Position numbers and translations under genes: made by a program
Notes under the pieces: generated by a model
What the model saw: the letters and a program-made list of their open reading frames with translations, nothing else
What the model was told of the DNA's origin: nothing
The model's database searches: none
NCBI GenBank assembly: GCA_964484185.1
Contig: CAZAEQ010000004.1
Span: 1-64,000 of the forward strand
Direction: 5' to 3'
From: F1-120-MAGs238 sp964484185
GTDB taxonomy: Bacteria > Planctomycetota > Phycisphaerae > Phycisphaerales > UBA1924
Length of the DNA stretch: 64,000 nt
Shown: positions 6,912 through 16,326 of the stretch, piece by piece
How positions within the stretch are numbered: position 1 is the stretch's first letter
Layout of the letters: every line of letters starts with the position of its first letter

Positions 6912-8669
6912 TCAGATGGTTACGTTCACGTGAGTCAGTACTTCTCTGCGATAGATATTGCTGACACGGAGGAAGAGGTCGTGCTCACCCGGGGCTATTC
7001 CCGCGAGATCGATTGAGAGGACCCATCGACCGTTTTGCAGCGTGCCGCTGAATGGGGAAAATGCGCTGGAGGACCGGGGATCGATGGTGGCGTTGATTTC
7101 ACGAATTCCGAGGTTGCCGTTGGATGCATCGATGGTGATGCGCAGGAGCCTCGAGTTGCCTTGAGTGATAATTGCGGTGGAAATATTCTGAATCTCGGGC
7201 GGTCTGCCGACGAGCGCGATCCACGAGCGTGCGTTGCCGATTCTTCCCAGTGCATCTTTCGCGGCGACCGCTACGTGCACCTGTCCGGCGACTCCGGGAA
7301 GGCCGGTGATGGCGAAGTCGAATCGAGCTGTACCACCGAGTGGTGTTACTGCCTGCTCCTGGATCAACTGGTCGCGCGCGGGGTCGAAGCGTCCGTTGTG
7401 GTCATTGTCGTAGAACGCGATGGCGGAGGCGAGGCCGATCGATGAGCCGAGGGCGGGGCGGACCACGGCGTTCACGGCGGTGTTGTCACCGGCTGTGATC
7501 AAATGGTCGGGAGTGTTGTGGAGCATCACACGGTTAATCGACGCTGTGGTAGGCAGGACATTCTGCAGGTCTGCGTTGTCGCCGACAATGACCGCGGTGC
7601 GTGTATCGGAAACACCGTTTCCCTGTGCCCGTGAGTCTGTAACGAACGCGCCGAAATGCCGCGGGAAAGGCCAGTTTGCCTGGGTTGAAGCGTTCAGCGT
7701 GAGTGTGGATGAGCCACCGGCGACGAATGGGACGACTCCGAGAATTGAATCGCCGACGTCGAATCGATCGTTGCGATTAGCATCGTGGAAAAACGTCATG
7801 TCTCTCAGGCCGTTTGCTTCGCCAATTCGAGGACCAGACCAGGCGCCGGTGCTTGAGGCGCTGGCGCTCGCGGTTAACTGGACGGTTGTCGCTGTGCCGG
7901 TAGCACTGAGCGAGTTGATGTTCGCTCGCGGCACAAGCTGCATGAGCGTGCCGACAGCAGTTGTTCCCCATGTGCCGTTCACATCGACGACGTTGCCGTA
8001 AATCGCGACACCAGTATCGTTCAGCTGCAGAATGTTGTTCAGACCGAGGCCGTAGCCCCAGTCCCAGCCAGCGGTCGCGCTGATGCGATAGGTGTTTGTG
8101 CCTGGGATTGGCTGCCAGACATCACCCAGTGGGATATCCGCGCCGCGACCGTAACGACCGTTGCGGTCGAGATCGACGAAGAATGTGGCAGCTCGGAGAG
8201 GGATTGGGCTGGTGGCAGTAATTGAAAGCAGGAACTGTTCGCCGGGCGCGATGGTGTTCTGTGTGGCGTTTATGAAGTTGACCAAAGGCGGAGGAGCAGT
8301 GCGTCCGACTGTTAGGCCGACGGGTCGCTGCATCCATTCATGGTCGCGCCCAATGACGTTGGCAAAGATTCGGGCAGGCACCGGCCACTGGCTTGTGGAT
8401 GCGACCGTTTTGCGGAGTGTTGCCTGCGCGGGCGCGCCGGTGACAAAGACATCGCCCAGACCGATATCGATGCCGGGGTCCCAGCCGCTGTTGCCATTGA
8501 TGTCGACAAAGAACGATGCGCCGCCGATTCCAGCCGCGGAAGACGCCGTGACGCTCAAGACGATTGGTTCGCCGATAGCTGCCAAGGTCTTACTTGCGTT
8601 GTAATCACTGACAACGGGCGCGGCCAAGAGACTACGGTCTTCTAATCGTTCCAATTTCGCAAGCTTCAT
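6912..8669 (-). CDS. Planctomycete surface protein with LEPR-XLL-type N-terminus and four DxNxNG repeats
   Basis: 585 residues from the ATG at 8669, which has a good AAGGA site upstream; a longer frame to 8846 is rejected because it adds unrelated sequence. The protein opens MKLAKLERLEDRSLLAAP, the short N-terminal signature of large planctomycete extracellular proteins (LEPR-XLL type), rather than a classic signal peptide. The body has four copies of a beta unit with a calcium-loop-like turn: FFVDINGNSGWDPGIDIGLG, FFVDLDRNGRYGRGADIPLG, FFHDANRNDRFDVGDSILG and FYDNDHNGRFDPARDQL, each about 100-150 residues apart. It is probably an adhesive or structural surface protein; no catalytic motif is visible. 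It converges on the GT23-like gene. Confidence 0.75.
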   Translation of the reverse strand: MKLAKLERLEDRSLLAAPVVSDYNASKTLAAIGEPIVLSVTASSAAGIGGASFFVDINGNSGWDPGIDIGLGDVFVTGAPAQATLRKTVASTSQWPVPARIFANVIGRDHEWMQRPVGLTVGRTAPPPLVNFINATQNTIAPGEQFLLSITATSPIPLRAATFFVDLDRNGRYGRGADIPLGDVWQPIPGTNTYRISATAGWDWGYGLGLNNILQLNDTGVAIYGNVVDVNGTWGTTAVGTLMQLVPRANINSLSATGTATTVQLTASASASSTGAWSGPRIGEANGLRDMTFFHDANRNDRFDVGDSILGVVPFVAGGSSTLTLNASTQANWPFPRHFGAFVTDSRAQGNGVSDTRTAVIVGDNADLQNVLPTTASINRVMLHNTPDHLITAGDNTAVNAVVRPALGSSIGLASAIAFYDNDHNGRFDPARDQLIQEQAVTPLGGTARFDFAITGLPGVAGQVHVAVAAKDALGRIGNARSWIALVGRPPEIQNISTAIITQGNSRLLRITIDASNGNLGIREINATIDPRSSSAFSPFSGTLQNGRWVLSIDLAGIAPGEHDLFLRVSNIYRREVLTHVNVTI

Positions 8670-8820
8670 GGGTTTTCCTTCGCGCTGCCAACATACTACT
8701 TTGTCATGCAAGGTTGTACGGCCGAGAGCCCACGAGGGTTGCGTGCGGAGAAGCAACGCACGTCCAACATACCCGATTTTGAGTTTTTTGTCAATCCTTG
8801 AATACAATGTAAAAACCAAG

Positions 8821-8858
8821 CAAAAAATGAAAAGGCCGGTCCACAATGGACCGGCCTT
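8821..8858 (-). terminator. Intrinsic terminator of the met-zincin gene
   Basis: AAGGCCGGTCC (8832-8842) pairs perfectly with GGACCGGCCTT (8848-8858) around ACAAT. Read on the minus strand the hairpin is followed by a T-rich tract (TTTTCATTTTTT), 27 bases after the stop of the metalloprotease gene. Confidence 0.9.
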
Positions 8859-8884
8859 GTAGTGCTGACGTTATTCAGAAATGA

Positions 8885-11800
8885 TCAGGGCTTGGGTTGA
8901 ACTTCGGGGGTGTTGCCGAACATGAAGCCGCCAAAGCCGCCGCCGTTGTTGGACTGGTTGTAGATGTATTGAGCATCGAGGGCTTTTTCGATGCGGATCT
9001 TGGCTTCAGAGAGGTGGGCGAAGGTGTATGCATCGAGGGAGCCGGTCTTGTCACCCTTTTCGCCGATGATGCCGGTGATCTTTTTATTGATCTCGCGGAG
9101 TTTCATCATTGAGAGGTTGGAGATGGCCTTGTAGGCCTCGCCGTTGCCAGAGTTTGGCATGGTGAGGTCGATGAGGCGTTCGATGTATTCGCGCTGGAGG
9201 TTGCGGCGGAGGGAAGAGATGGAAGGCTTGCGGACTGTGCCACTACCGGGGCCATCTTCAACTTCGGTGAAGACGGACTTGGTGATGGTGTCGAGGAGTT
9301 CTGGAAGGGTGAGTGTGTCGACATCGGACTTGAGGCGGTACTCGTTGTCGAGCACGCGGCGGAGCGTTGAAGGATTGAGAAGCATGGTGAGGGCGGAGGA
9401 CTGGATGCCCATGATGCGATCGTGGATGGGGAAGGTTGCTTCCTGCATGCCTTCGGACATGCCGCCCTGGTCGAGCCATTTGTCGGTGGTCATTTTTTCG
9501 AGCAGTTCAGGAGTGAGGCCGAAGGCTTCATCTTTGAATGCTGCGCCGATGATGAAGTTGAGGGCATCGCGCTGTTGTTGAACGGGGACGACTTCGACCG
9601 GGTTGCGGGCGTTGGGGTCGCCCTTGCGATCGCGGTTGACGAATGCGCCGCCGATCCAGCCGGACATCATGTTGATGGCGCGGGTCTGGAGACCGAGGGT
9701 GATGTTGTAGCCGCGGCGGACGCGGGCCCAGGACTGACCATCTTTGACGAACTTGTCGAGGAGACGACCGCGGTGGTATTCAGCGAGTTTGATCTGGCTG
9801 TTGGCGAAGTCGAGCGGATATTTGGAGAAGTCGTAGCGGCGGGCGAGCGGATCGGGACCGCCGGTGTCTTCATCGGTTGCGTAGACGAGTTCGGGTTCAG
9901 CGACGCGCTTGAGGACTTCCTTGATGTCGCCGGTGGTGTAGCCGTATTCGATGGCCCAGTAGTCGTAGGAGCCGAGCTGGTTGGGGCCGTAGTCGCCCTG
10001 GATGGGACCATCGTTCATATTGACGTTGATGGGGGTGTAGTCCATCACTGAACCGACGAGTGATTTTTTGCCCTTGACTTCTTCAGAGTTGATCTGCTTG
10101 AGTGTGTAGATGCTGGAGGCTTTGAAGTTGTGGCGCAGGCCGAGGGTGTGGCCAACTTCGTGCATGGTGAGGTCGGCCATGAGCGGGCCGATGAACCACT
10201 CGGGGACACCGTCGAGCGAGTCGTAGGGCTTTTTGGTGTCTTTCTTTTCTTCCTTCTTGGCATCGTCCTTTTTGTCAGACTTGGGGGCGTCGCCGCCACC
10301 GGATGGAGGATCGCCGGCCGGTGGATCGTCGTTACTGAGAGCGAGAGTTTTGGCTTCTTCTTCAGCTTGACGTTCACGGATGGCTTTCATGCCGCCCATT
10401 TTCTTGATCTGGGCTTCGAAAGCCTGGCGAGCTTCGGGCGGAAGGAATTCCATGGCGCGAGCGAGGTCGGCTTGCTCGTTGTCTGCAACGGCAGCCTTGG
10501 AAAGTTCGTCGATTGAGTCAGCCATGTCGAGGTACATGCGCATGGTGGAAAGGTCGAAACCCTTGCCGCGGGCGGCCATACAGAGACCGTTTTTCTGGCT
10601 GGTTCGACCGACGAGACCGTCGTATTCGTGATCACCGAGGAGAGTCTTGCCGGCGTTTTGTGCAGCGATTGCGATGGGGTGGCCGCCGAAGGCCTGAATT
10701 CCCTTTTGCTGGCGCTGGGCGAACATCATGTTGCGTTCTTCGGGCGCGGCGAGACGGAAGCGCGGATCCCACTGTGGGCGGGTTTCGAGCCAGGCGAGCG
10801 TTTCTGCGCTGAAGCCTTCCATTGCCATTTCGGGGAGGATCTGATTCCAGTTGGACCAGAAGTGGCGAATCCAGCCGTCGGTGAGGACGACGTCTGCGTC
10901 GAGGATTTCACCGGTCAGGGGATTGACGCGAGACGGCCCGATGGCGGTGCCGATGTCGTTTGAGAGCCAGCGGACGAAGTTGTAGCGCACATCTTCAGGA
11001 TCTTTTTCCATGTGGGTGCCGCTTTCGGCATCCTGCTGATAGCACTCGACCGCATCCTTAATGCCGATCTTTTCGAAGGCCTTGTTCCACTCGATGACGC
11101 CTTGCTTGATCCAGCGGCGGTAGCGGACGGGGACGGTGTGTTCGATGTAGAAGACGATTGGTTCTTTGGGCGGAGAGACCTTCAGGCCGGCGTCGCGCTT
11201 TTCGAGATGCCAGCGATTGACGTAGCGCACCCATTTGTCATCGTCAGAGAATTTGCCAAGGTCGCGATAGACGGTGGTGAAGTAGCCGATTCGTTCATCG
11301 GCGAGGCGGGCTTTGTAGCCGGGGGTTTCGCGGATCTGGCTGATGGAGTAGTGGAGAGTCTGGAGGCGGCCGCCGGCGGTGGGCAATTCATAGCCGACTT
11401 CGATGTTCTGCGGGAAGGCCTTTGCGGTTTTGATGGTTGCGAGGCTTGTGTTGCCCTGGTAGCGGCCGCCAAAGAAGAGGTTTGCGCGACCGATGAGGAG
11501 GCCCTTCATATCGATGACGGGCTGGCCATTGGGGCCCATGCAGGCGATCGGGACATCGAGGATGACGCGATCGGTGAAGAGGCGCTTGACTGAATCTTTG
11601 GATTCCTGGTCACCGGTCGATTTGGTTTCGAGTTCTGGGGCGATGAGGACCATTTTGTTATCGATGCGGCGCCAGTAGACGTAGATGTCGCCTGCCTGGA
11701 GGCCGGCGTAGGTTTCGCCGCTGGCGACGGTCATGGCGAAGAACATTTTTTGACCTTCCCAGCCGCGTGGGAATTCGGCGAGCATGGAAGCGTCTTTGGC

Positions 11801-12130
11801 TTTGGTCCAGAGGTTGAAGTAGGAAGGGCCATCGCCAGAGACTACTTTTTCGAAGCCTTTGGAGACTTCGGCGAAGGGGCGCATGCCATCTTCCTGGCCA
11901 CCACCACCGCCGCCACCACCTTGAGCGGCTGCAGCCTGGCGCACGGCGTCGGCGACATCATCGCGAACACCTGCGACAGGGTCGGTGCCCTTTGGAGCAT
12001 CAGGCGTGAGGCGTTGGTTGGGGCCATCGGCCGCGGAAATGGAGGCAACTGTGACGGCGAAGCCGGCGACAGCGACCAGAGCAAGAGGTAGAACACGGCC
12101 GAACCGTGATGACAAGTGAACACGTGACAT
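8885..12130 (-). CDS. Zinc-dependent met-zincin metalloprotease (DUF5117/DUF5118 type)
   Basis: 1081 residues from the ATG at 12130, which has an AAGGAG site 6 bases upstream. Residues 1-35 are a signal peptide. The architecture follows the DUF5118-DUF5117-met-zincin series: a Gly-rich linker near residue 75, a beta-rich propeptide-like region, the IEHTVPVRYRRWIKQGVIEWNKAFEKIG segment typical of these proteases (about residues 330-360), and the zinc motif HEVGHTLGLRHNFKAS, in which three histidines and the catalytic Glu match HExxHxxGxxH. VMDYTPINV downstream is the Met-turn. A charged insert rich in Asp, Pro, Gly and Lys (about 10,215-10,365) immediately precedes the zinc motif. It is likely a periplasmic or secreted endopeptidase, transcribed alone and closed by a strong terminator. 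Confidence 0.88.
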   Translation of the reverse strand: MSRVHLSSRFGRVLPLALVAVAGFAVTVASISAADGPNQRLTPDAPKGTDPVAGVRDDVADAVRQAAAAQGGGGGGGGQEDGMRPFAEVSKGFEKVVSGDGPSYFNLWTKAKDASMLAEFPRGWEGQKMFFAMTVASGETYAGLQAGDIYVYWRRIDNKMVLIAPELETKSTGDQESKDSVKRLFTDRVILDVPIACMGPNGQPVIDMKGLLIGRANLFFGGRYQGNTSLATIKTAKAFPQNIEVGYELPTAGGRLQTLHYSISQIRETPGYKARLADERIGYFTTVYRDLGKFSDDDKWVRYVNRWHLEKRDAGLKVSPPKEPIVFYIEHTVPVRYRRWIKQGVIEWNKAFEKIGIKDAVECYQQDAESGTHMEKDPEDVRYNFVRWLSNDIGTAIGPSRVNPLTGEILDADVVLTDGWIRHFWSNWNQILPEMAMEGFSAETLAWLETRPQWDPRFRLAAPEERNMMFAQRQQKGIQAFGGHPIAIAAQNAGKTLLGDHEYDGLVGRTSQKNGLCMAARGKGFDLSTMRMYLDMADSIDELSKAAVADNEQADLARAMEFLPPEARQAFEAQIKKMGGMKAIRERQAEEEAKTLALSNDDPPAGDPPSGGGDAPKSDKKDDAKKEEKKDTKKPYDSLDGVPEWFIGPLMADLTMHEVGHTLGLRHNFKASSIYTLKQINSEEVKGKKSLVGSVMDYTPINVNMNDGPIQGDYGPNQLGSYDYWAIEYGYTTGDIKEVLKRVAEPELVYATDEDTGGPDPLARRYDFSKYPLDFANSQIKLAEYHRGRLLDKFVKDGQSWARVRRGYNITLGLQTRAINMMSGWIGGAFVNRDRKGDPNARNPVEVVPVQQQRDALNFIIGAAFKDEAFGLTPELLEKMTTDKWLDQGGMSEGMQEATFPIHDRIMGIQSSALTMLLNPSTLRRVLDNEYRLKSDVDTLTLPELLDTITKSVFTEVEDGPGSGTVRKPSISSLRRNLQREYIERLIDLTMPNSGNGEAYKAISNLSMMKLREINKKITGIIGEKGDKTGSLDAYTFAHLSEAKIRIEKALDAQYIYNQSNNGGGFGGFMFGNTPEVQPKP

Positions 12131-12375
12131 GGGAACTCCTTTGCGCGTTAGAGGGGAGTGTATCGGGTGGTGCGTGGAAATGGAACGACAAACGGGGGAG
12201 CAAAGGATGATGTAGATGCGCGGGAAGTACGAACCCGTCCCAAACCAAGGGGGACATAGCACGATAAATTTGGCGAGGCAATGAGGAAAAGGTCAGCAGA
12301 TTTTGAGTGAGGATCGTCGGAAGCGCACAGGAACGAGTCCCGCGGTATGGGAGCGAATCAGCGGGCTATGGTTGG

Positions 12376-12500
12376 CGGTTCGTGCTGGGGAGTAGCCTCT
12401 CGCACCGGCTCTATAGAGTTGGGGACAAGCGAGTGGAACGAGTCGTCAAGACGGAGCGTTGAATAGACGCTTCCGGCCGTTCCTTGCGGATGAATCGCAA
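12376..12500 (+). promoter_or_regulatory. Probable yybP-ykoY (Mn2+) riboswitch
   Basis: The leader of the TerC family gene contains CTGGGGAGTAGCCT (12385-12398), the diagnostic L1 sequence of the yybP-ykoY class, followed about 45 bases later by CGTCAAGACG (12444-12453), which matches the conserved second (L3-side) element. This class senses Mn2+ and is typically found in front of TerC/Alx, MntP and P-type ATPase genes, so the context agrees. Boundaries are approximate, since the closing P1 stem was judged by eye. Confidence 0.72.
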
Positions 12501-12518
12501 AGTGCAAGACCAACACAG

Positions 12519-12551
12519 GCTTTTGGCCACGCGCGCGACGTGGCAAAAGGC
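12519..12551 (+). promoter_or_regulatory. Expression-platform hairpin before the TerC gene
   Basis: GCTTTTG-G-CCACG (12519-12531) pairs with CGTGG-CAAAAG-G-C (12539-12551) around a 7-base loop, a strong stem with offset bulged G residues. It lacks a following T-run, so it is more likely to act on translation initiation or as an alternative stem than as a Rho-independent terminator. It ends about 15 bases before the AAGGA site. Confidence 0.5.
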
Positions 12552-12582
12552 TTGGTTGTCTTCGCGATTCAAGGACCCCTGG

Positions 12583-13659
12583 ATGATTGCCAAAATCAAT
12601 GACTTTTCTTTAGCGGGCATGACGCTTGCGCAGGCTGATACCTCGGGCATTGTGTGGTTTTATGTTGGGTTTATTGCGCTGGTGTTCGTGTTTCTGGCGC
12701 TGGACCTTGGGGTGTTTCACAAAGAAGCACACATAGTTTCGACGAAAGAGGCGGCGGCGTGGTCGGCGGTGTGGACCGCGTGCGCGCTTGCGTTTGCGGT
12801 TTTCATTTACTTTGCGTATGGAGCGCATTGGCAGGGACTGGGGCTGAACGTACCGATTGTGGGGAAGCCGGGCGAGACGATGACATTGAGCGGCGCAGTC
12901 GCGGCGGAGCAGTACCTGACGGGGTACATCATCGAATGGTCGCTCTCGGTTGACAACCTGTTTGTAATAGCAGTTATCTTTTCTTACTTCGCAGTGCCGG
13001 GGAAGTATCAGCATCGAGTGCTGTTCTGGGGCATTCTGGGCGCACTGGTGATGCGTGGGGCGATGATTGCTCTGGGCGCGGTGCTGATTCAGCGGTTTGG
13101 CTGGATCACGTATGTTTTCGGCGCGTTTCTGATTCTTACGGCGATCAAGATGGCGCTGGCGGGTGATGAGGGGGTGCATCCGGACAAGAACATTCTGGTG
13201 CGGGCAGTGCGGAAAATCTGGCCGATTACATCGCACTATGACGGGCAGCACTTTTTCACGAAGGTTGCGGGGCCGGATGGGGTGTTGAAGCGGGCGGCTA
13301 CGCCGCTGTTTCTGGCGTTAATCGTTGTTGAATTCACGGATGTGGTGTTTGCGGTGGACTCGGTGCCGGCGATTTTCTCGATTACGGGCGATCCATTTAT
13401 TGTGCTTACTTCGAATGTGTTTGCGATTCTGGGATTGCGGTCGCTGTATTTCCTGCTGGCGAACATGTTGAACAAGTTCCGGTACCTCAAGCCCGCGCTG
13501 GTGCTGATTCTGATCTTTGTTGGCATCAAGATGCTGCTGGTTCACAGTTCGTTTAAGATTGATACGGCAGTTTCGCTTGCGGTTGTGGTTGGACTTCTGG
13601 GAGCGGGGATAGCGGCTTCGCTGTTGATTCCGGCGAAAGAGGTTGCGCCCAAGGAGTGA
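12583..13659 (+). CDS. TerC/Alx family membrane protein (putative Mn2+ exporter)
   Basis: A polytopic inner-membrane protein of 358 residues. It contains the two TerC signature helices with paired acidic residues: YIIEWSLSVDNLFVIAVIFSYF in the first half and EFTDVVFAVDSVPAIFSITGDPF in the second, the latter followed by the conserved SNVFAILGLRSLYFLL. Alx/TerC/MeeF proteins export Mn2+ or help metallate exoenzymes. I prefer the ATG at 12583 (AAGGA 8 bases upstream); an ATG at 12619 is also possible. The probable manganese riboswitch in the leader supports a manganese-related role. comEC follows after 48 bases. Confidence 0.88.
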   Translation: MIAKINDFSLAGMTLAQADTSGIVWFYVGFIALVFVFLALDLGVFHKEAHIVSTKEAAAWSAVWTACALAFAVFIYFAYGAHWQGLGLNVPIVGKPGETMTLSGAVAAEQYLTGYIIEWSLSVDNLFVIAVIFSYFAVPGKYQHRVLFWGILGALVMRGAMIALGAVLIQRFGWITYVFGAFLILTAIKMALAGDEGVHPDKNILVRAVRKIWPITSHYDGQHFFTKVAGPDGVLKRAATPLFLALIVVEFTDVVFAVDSVPAIFSITGDPFIVLTSNVFAILGLRSLYFLLANMLNKFRYLKPALVLILIFVGIKMLLVHSSFKIDTAVSLAVVVGLLGAGIAASLLIPAKEVAPKE

Positions 13660-13707
13660 GCTCGGTGAGCTTGGCACGAACTCGGTTTTTCGAGTAAGCT
13701 GTTTGGC

Positions 13708-16326
13708 GTGCCATTGACGCCGATTCCAAATCCGAAGTTGGAACGCCGGGAGGCGATTGCGAGCGGAGCGAGACTGCGAGCTATTGGTGTTTTCGCATCT
13801 CTGGTGGCGGGCTATTTGTGTGCTGCGAAGTTTGGCGCGGGACTGCATGCGGGGTGGCTTGCGGGCTTTGGGTGTCTGTTTGGCGCGGCGGCGCTTGTTG
13901 GAAAGCGGTGGTTTCTCGCTTTCGGGGCGGCAGCGCTGATTTGCCTGGCGGGAAGTTATTACCAGATGCGGGTGCAGTGGCGCGATCCAGCGGGATTGAG
14001 CGCGCGGATTGAGACCTTGGTTGCGGGAAGCCCAGCGCGGTCGGCGATTGTGAAAGTGCGGGGAACTGTTGAAACGAATTTGCGGATGGCACCGAGGCAG
14101 GGGCCGCCGCTTGGGGAGTTTTTGCATCAGAATCCGGCTGCGCGATGTGTGATCGATGTTGAGGAGATTTGGAATGGCGGTAGTTGGGAGCGGGCGGAAG
14201 GGAGGATGTGGTTAAAGGTGGATCTGCCGCCAGATGCGATTGAAGTGCCGCGGAAGGTTGGAGCGGGAGATGCGGTCGAGGTTGTGGGGATGGCACGCGG
14301 ATTGGGAAAGCCGACGAATCCTGGAGAATTTGATTCGGCTGAATGGGCGAGCGATCATGGGTTTGCCGGGTCGATTGCGCTTTCGAGCATGGAACTGATT
14401 GCAGAAGTTCAGAATGAACGGAGCTGGTGGCAACGTGTGCGGGGAACCTGGGTTGGATTCAAGGAGGGACTTGCGACGCGTGCGCGGAGCGGATTGGAAC
14501 GGGCGACTGCAGGAATGAACGAGACGGAGCGGACGCTTGTGCTCGCGCTGGTGCTTGGAGATACACCTACAGATGAGAGTTTGAACCAGGCGTTTATGCG
14601 ATTGGGGCTGGCACATGTTCTTGCGATCAGCGGGTTTCACCTGGTGGTGATGATTCAGATGTTTCTGGTGTTGATGAGGATGACGGGGGATCGCGGACGG
14701 TTTGAGACCGTGATCGCGATGGCTCTTGTGATACTTTATATGTTTATTGTGCCGGCACAGGCACCGATTGTGCGGTCGGGGTGGACGTGTCTTGCGCTGC
14801 TGGCGGCAGAGTGGATTGGGCGGCGGTATGACACGGTGACGCTGCTGATCTGGATTTCGGCAGCGCTTGCGATTGTTCACCCGACGGATATGTGGGCGCT
14901 TGGATATCAGTTGTCGTGCGGGTTGACGGTGCTGTTGATCTGGCTGGGGCAGCATGCACGGAACACGTTGTTTGTGCCGCGGATTCGGGGGATTGTGCAG
15001 CCACAGCGGAGTGTACCGCAGCACGCGAGGAGATGGGCGATTGAGCAGTTTCGAGTAATTGTGTCAACGACGCTTTTGTGCGGACTCGCGGCGGTTCCGT
15101 GGATCGCTGCGCGGACGGGGACGGTGAGTCCGTTAATTGTGGTAGCAACGGTGATCGTTGTGCCGCCGATTACGGTGCTTTTATGGATTGCGTTCTTGGC
15201 GTTGGCACTTGGCGTGATCGCGCCGCCGCTGGTAGATTTTATTGCGCCGGTTCTGGCATTTGCGAGCCGAGGGATCGTGTGGTTGATTTCTGCCGTGGAC
15301 TCTCTGCCAATGACGCATTTTCGAGTGGTGAGGCCGGATGTGATCCTGGCGTTGTGCGCATCGACGATGGTGATTGCCTGGTTTGTGCGGCGGAGAAGAC
15401 GCGAGCGGTTGATGTGGGCGTTGACGGGCGTGATTCTGGTGTGGTATGGCGCGGAGTGGGGATCGCATCGATGGAAGGATTCGCAACGAGTGCTGCGGAT
15501 TGACATGCTTGATGTTGGCGATGGATCGTGCCTGGTTGTGCGCAGCGGCGGGAAGACGATTTTATGGGATGCGGGATCGCTGCGGCGCGGGATGGGGTCG
15601 GACACGATTATTCGTGTGTTGACGGAGATGGATGTGACGCGGCTGGATGCTGTTTACATCTCACATCCGGATATTGATCACTTTGGCGGATTGCCGGCGA
15701 TCATTACGGCATTCAAGGTGAAGGATGTGTTTACGTGTGATCGGTATATATCGCAGGCCACGACAATGCCCGATGGGGCCGCAGGGACTTTGATGCAGTT
15801 GGCGAAAGATGCTGGGTGTGAATTCCATGCCTCGCACGATGGGGATGCAACAGCTCTTGGGAATGTGAAACTGGAACTGCTTGCGCCACCTGGGCCAGAG
15901 CCGGACTGGAACATTGACAATGAGCACTCGCTGGTGATGCTGATGAAGAGCGGCGACGAGCAGCTTGCGTTGCTTACCGGAGATTTGCAGGAACAGGGGC
16001 TGGTGCGATTGAAGCGAACCCATTCAGGGTTGCGGCCGATTGTGCTGGAGCTTCCGCATCATGGGTCGTTTTCGGCGGCGGCGAAGGAGTTTGCGGGCGA
16101 GCTGCAGCCGAAGGTTGTGCTGCAATCGACGAGTCAGAAGCGCGAAGGGGATATGCGGTGGAGCGATGTGCGGAGAGGTGTGCAAGCGTGGTACACGACG
16201 AGCGCGGATGGGGCGAGTTTTGCAGAGTTTGAGAAGGATGGGAGCTTGATGACCGGTAGTTTTGTGCTTCCAGACTCGGGAATCAGAAACCAAGTTTTGT
16301 TGAAGGGTCCATTTCTGCAGCGGTGA
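13708..16326 (+). CDS. comEC: ComEC/Rec2 family DNA-uptake channel
   Basis: 872 residues starting with GTG at 13708. Order of domains: two N-terminal hydrophobic helices with a DUF4131-like OB region (about 25-220), the polytopic Competence domain (about 265-520) with the family signature LGLAHVLAISGFHLVVM, and a C-terminal metallo-beta-lactamase-like domain (about 595-820) with LDVGDGSCLVV, SHPDIDHFGG, LLTGD and LPHHGS. ComEC transports single-stranded DNA across the cytoplasmic membrane in natural transformation. The MBL domain keeps its metal-binding His/Asp residues, so it may degrade the non-transported strand. The C-terminus overlaps the convergent NTF2-like gene by 44 bases. No other competence gene apart from radA is nearby. 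Confidence 0.93.
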   Translation: MPLTPIPNPKLERREAIASGARLRAIGVFASLVAGYLCAAKFGAGLHAGWLAGFGCLFGAAALVGKRWFLAFGAAALICLAGSYYQMRVQWRDPAGLSARIETLVAGSPARSAIVKVRGTVETNLRMAPRQGPPLGEFLHQNPAARCVIDVEEIWNGGSWERAEGRMWLKVDLPPDAIEVPRKVGAGDAVEVVGMARGLGKPTNPGEFDSAEWASDHGFAGSIALSSMELIAEVQNERSWWQRVRGTWVGFKEGLATRARSGLERATAGMNETERTLVLALVLGDTPTDESLNQAFMRLGLAHVLAISGFHLVVMIQMFLVLMRMTGDRGRFETVIAMALVILYMFIVPAQAPIVRSGWTCLALLAAEWIGRRYDTVTLLIWISAALAIVHPTDMWALGYQLSCGLTVLLIWLGQHARNTLFVPRIRGIVQPQRSVPQHARRWAIEQFRVIVSTTLLCGLAAVPWIAARTGTVSPLIVVATVIVVPPITVLLWIAFLALALGVIAPPLVDFIAPVLAFASRGIVWLISAVDSLPMTHFRVVRPDVILALCASTMVIAWFVRRRRRERLMWALTGVILVWYGAEWGSHRWKDSQRVLRIDMLDVGDGSCLVVRSGGKTILWDAGSLRRGMGSDTIIRVLTEMDVTRLDAVYISHPDIDHFGGLPAIITAFKVKDVFTCDRYISQATTMPDGAAGTLMQLAKDAGCEFHASHDGDATALGNVKLELLAPPGPEPDWNIDNEHSLVMLMKSGDEQLALLTGDLQEQGLVRLKRTHSGLRPIVLELPHHGSFSAAAKEFAGELQPKVVLQSTSQKREGDMRWSDVRRGVQAWYTTSADGASFAEFEKDGSLMTGSFVLPDSGIRNQVLLKGPFLQR

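Larger units (their letters stand above)
12131..12582. other. 452-base divergent intergenic region (metalloprotease / TerC)
   Basis: This gap must hold the promoters of both divergent genes. Its right half is the riboswitch-like leader plus a strong hairpin next to the TerC start. The left half (12131-12370) has no convincing gene or repeat. The frame that extends the TerC gene to 12484 lies inside the structured leader and is judged non-coding. Confidence 0.6.
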
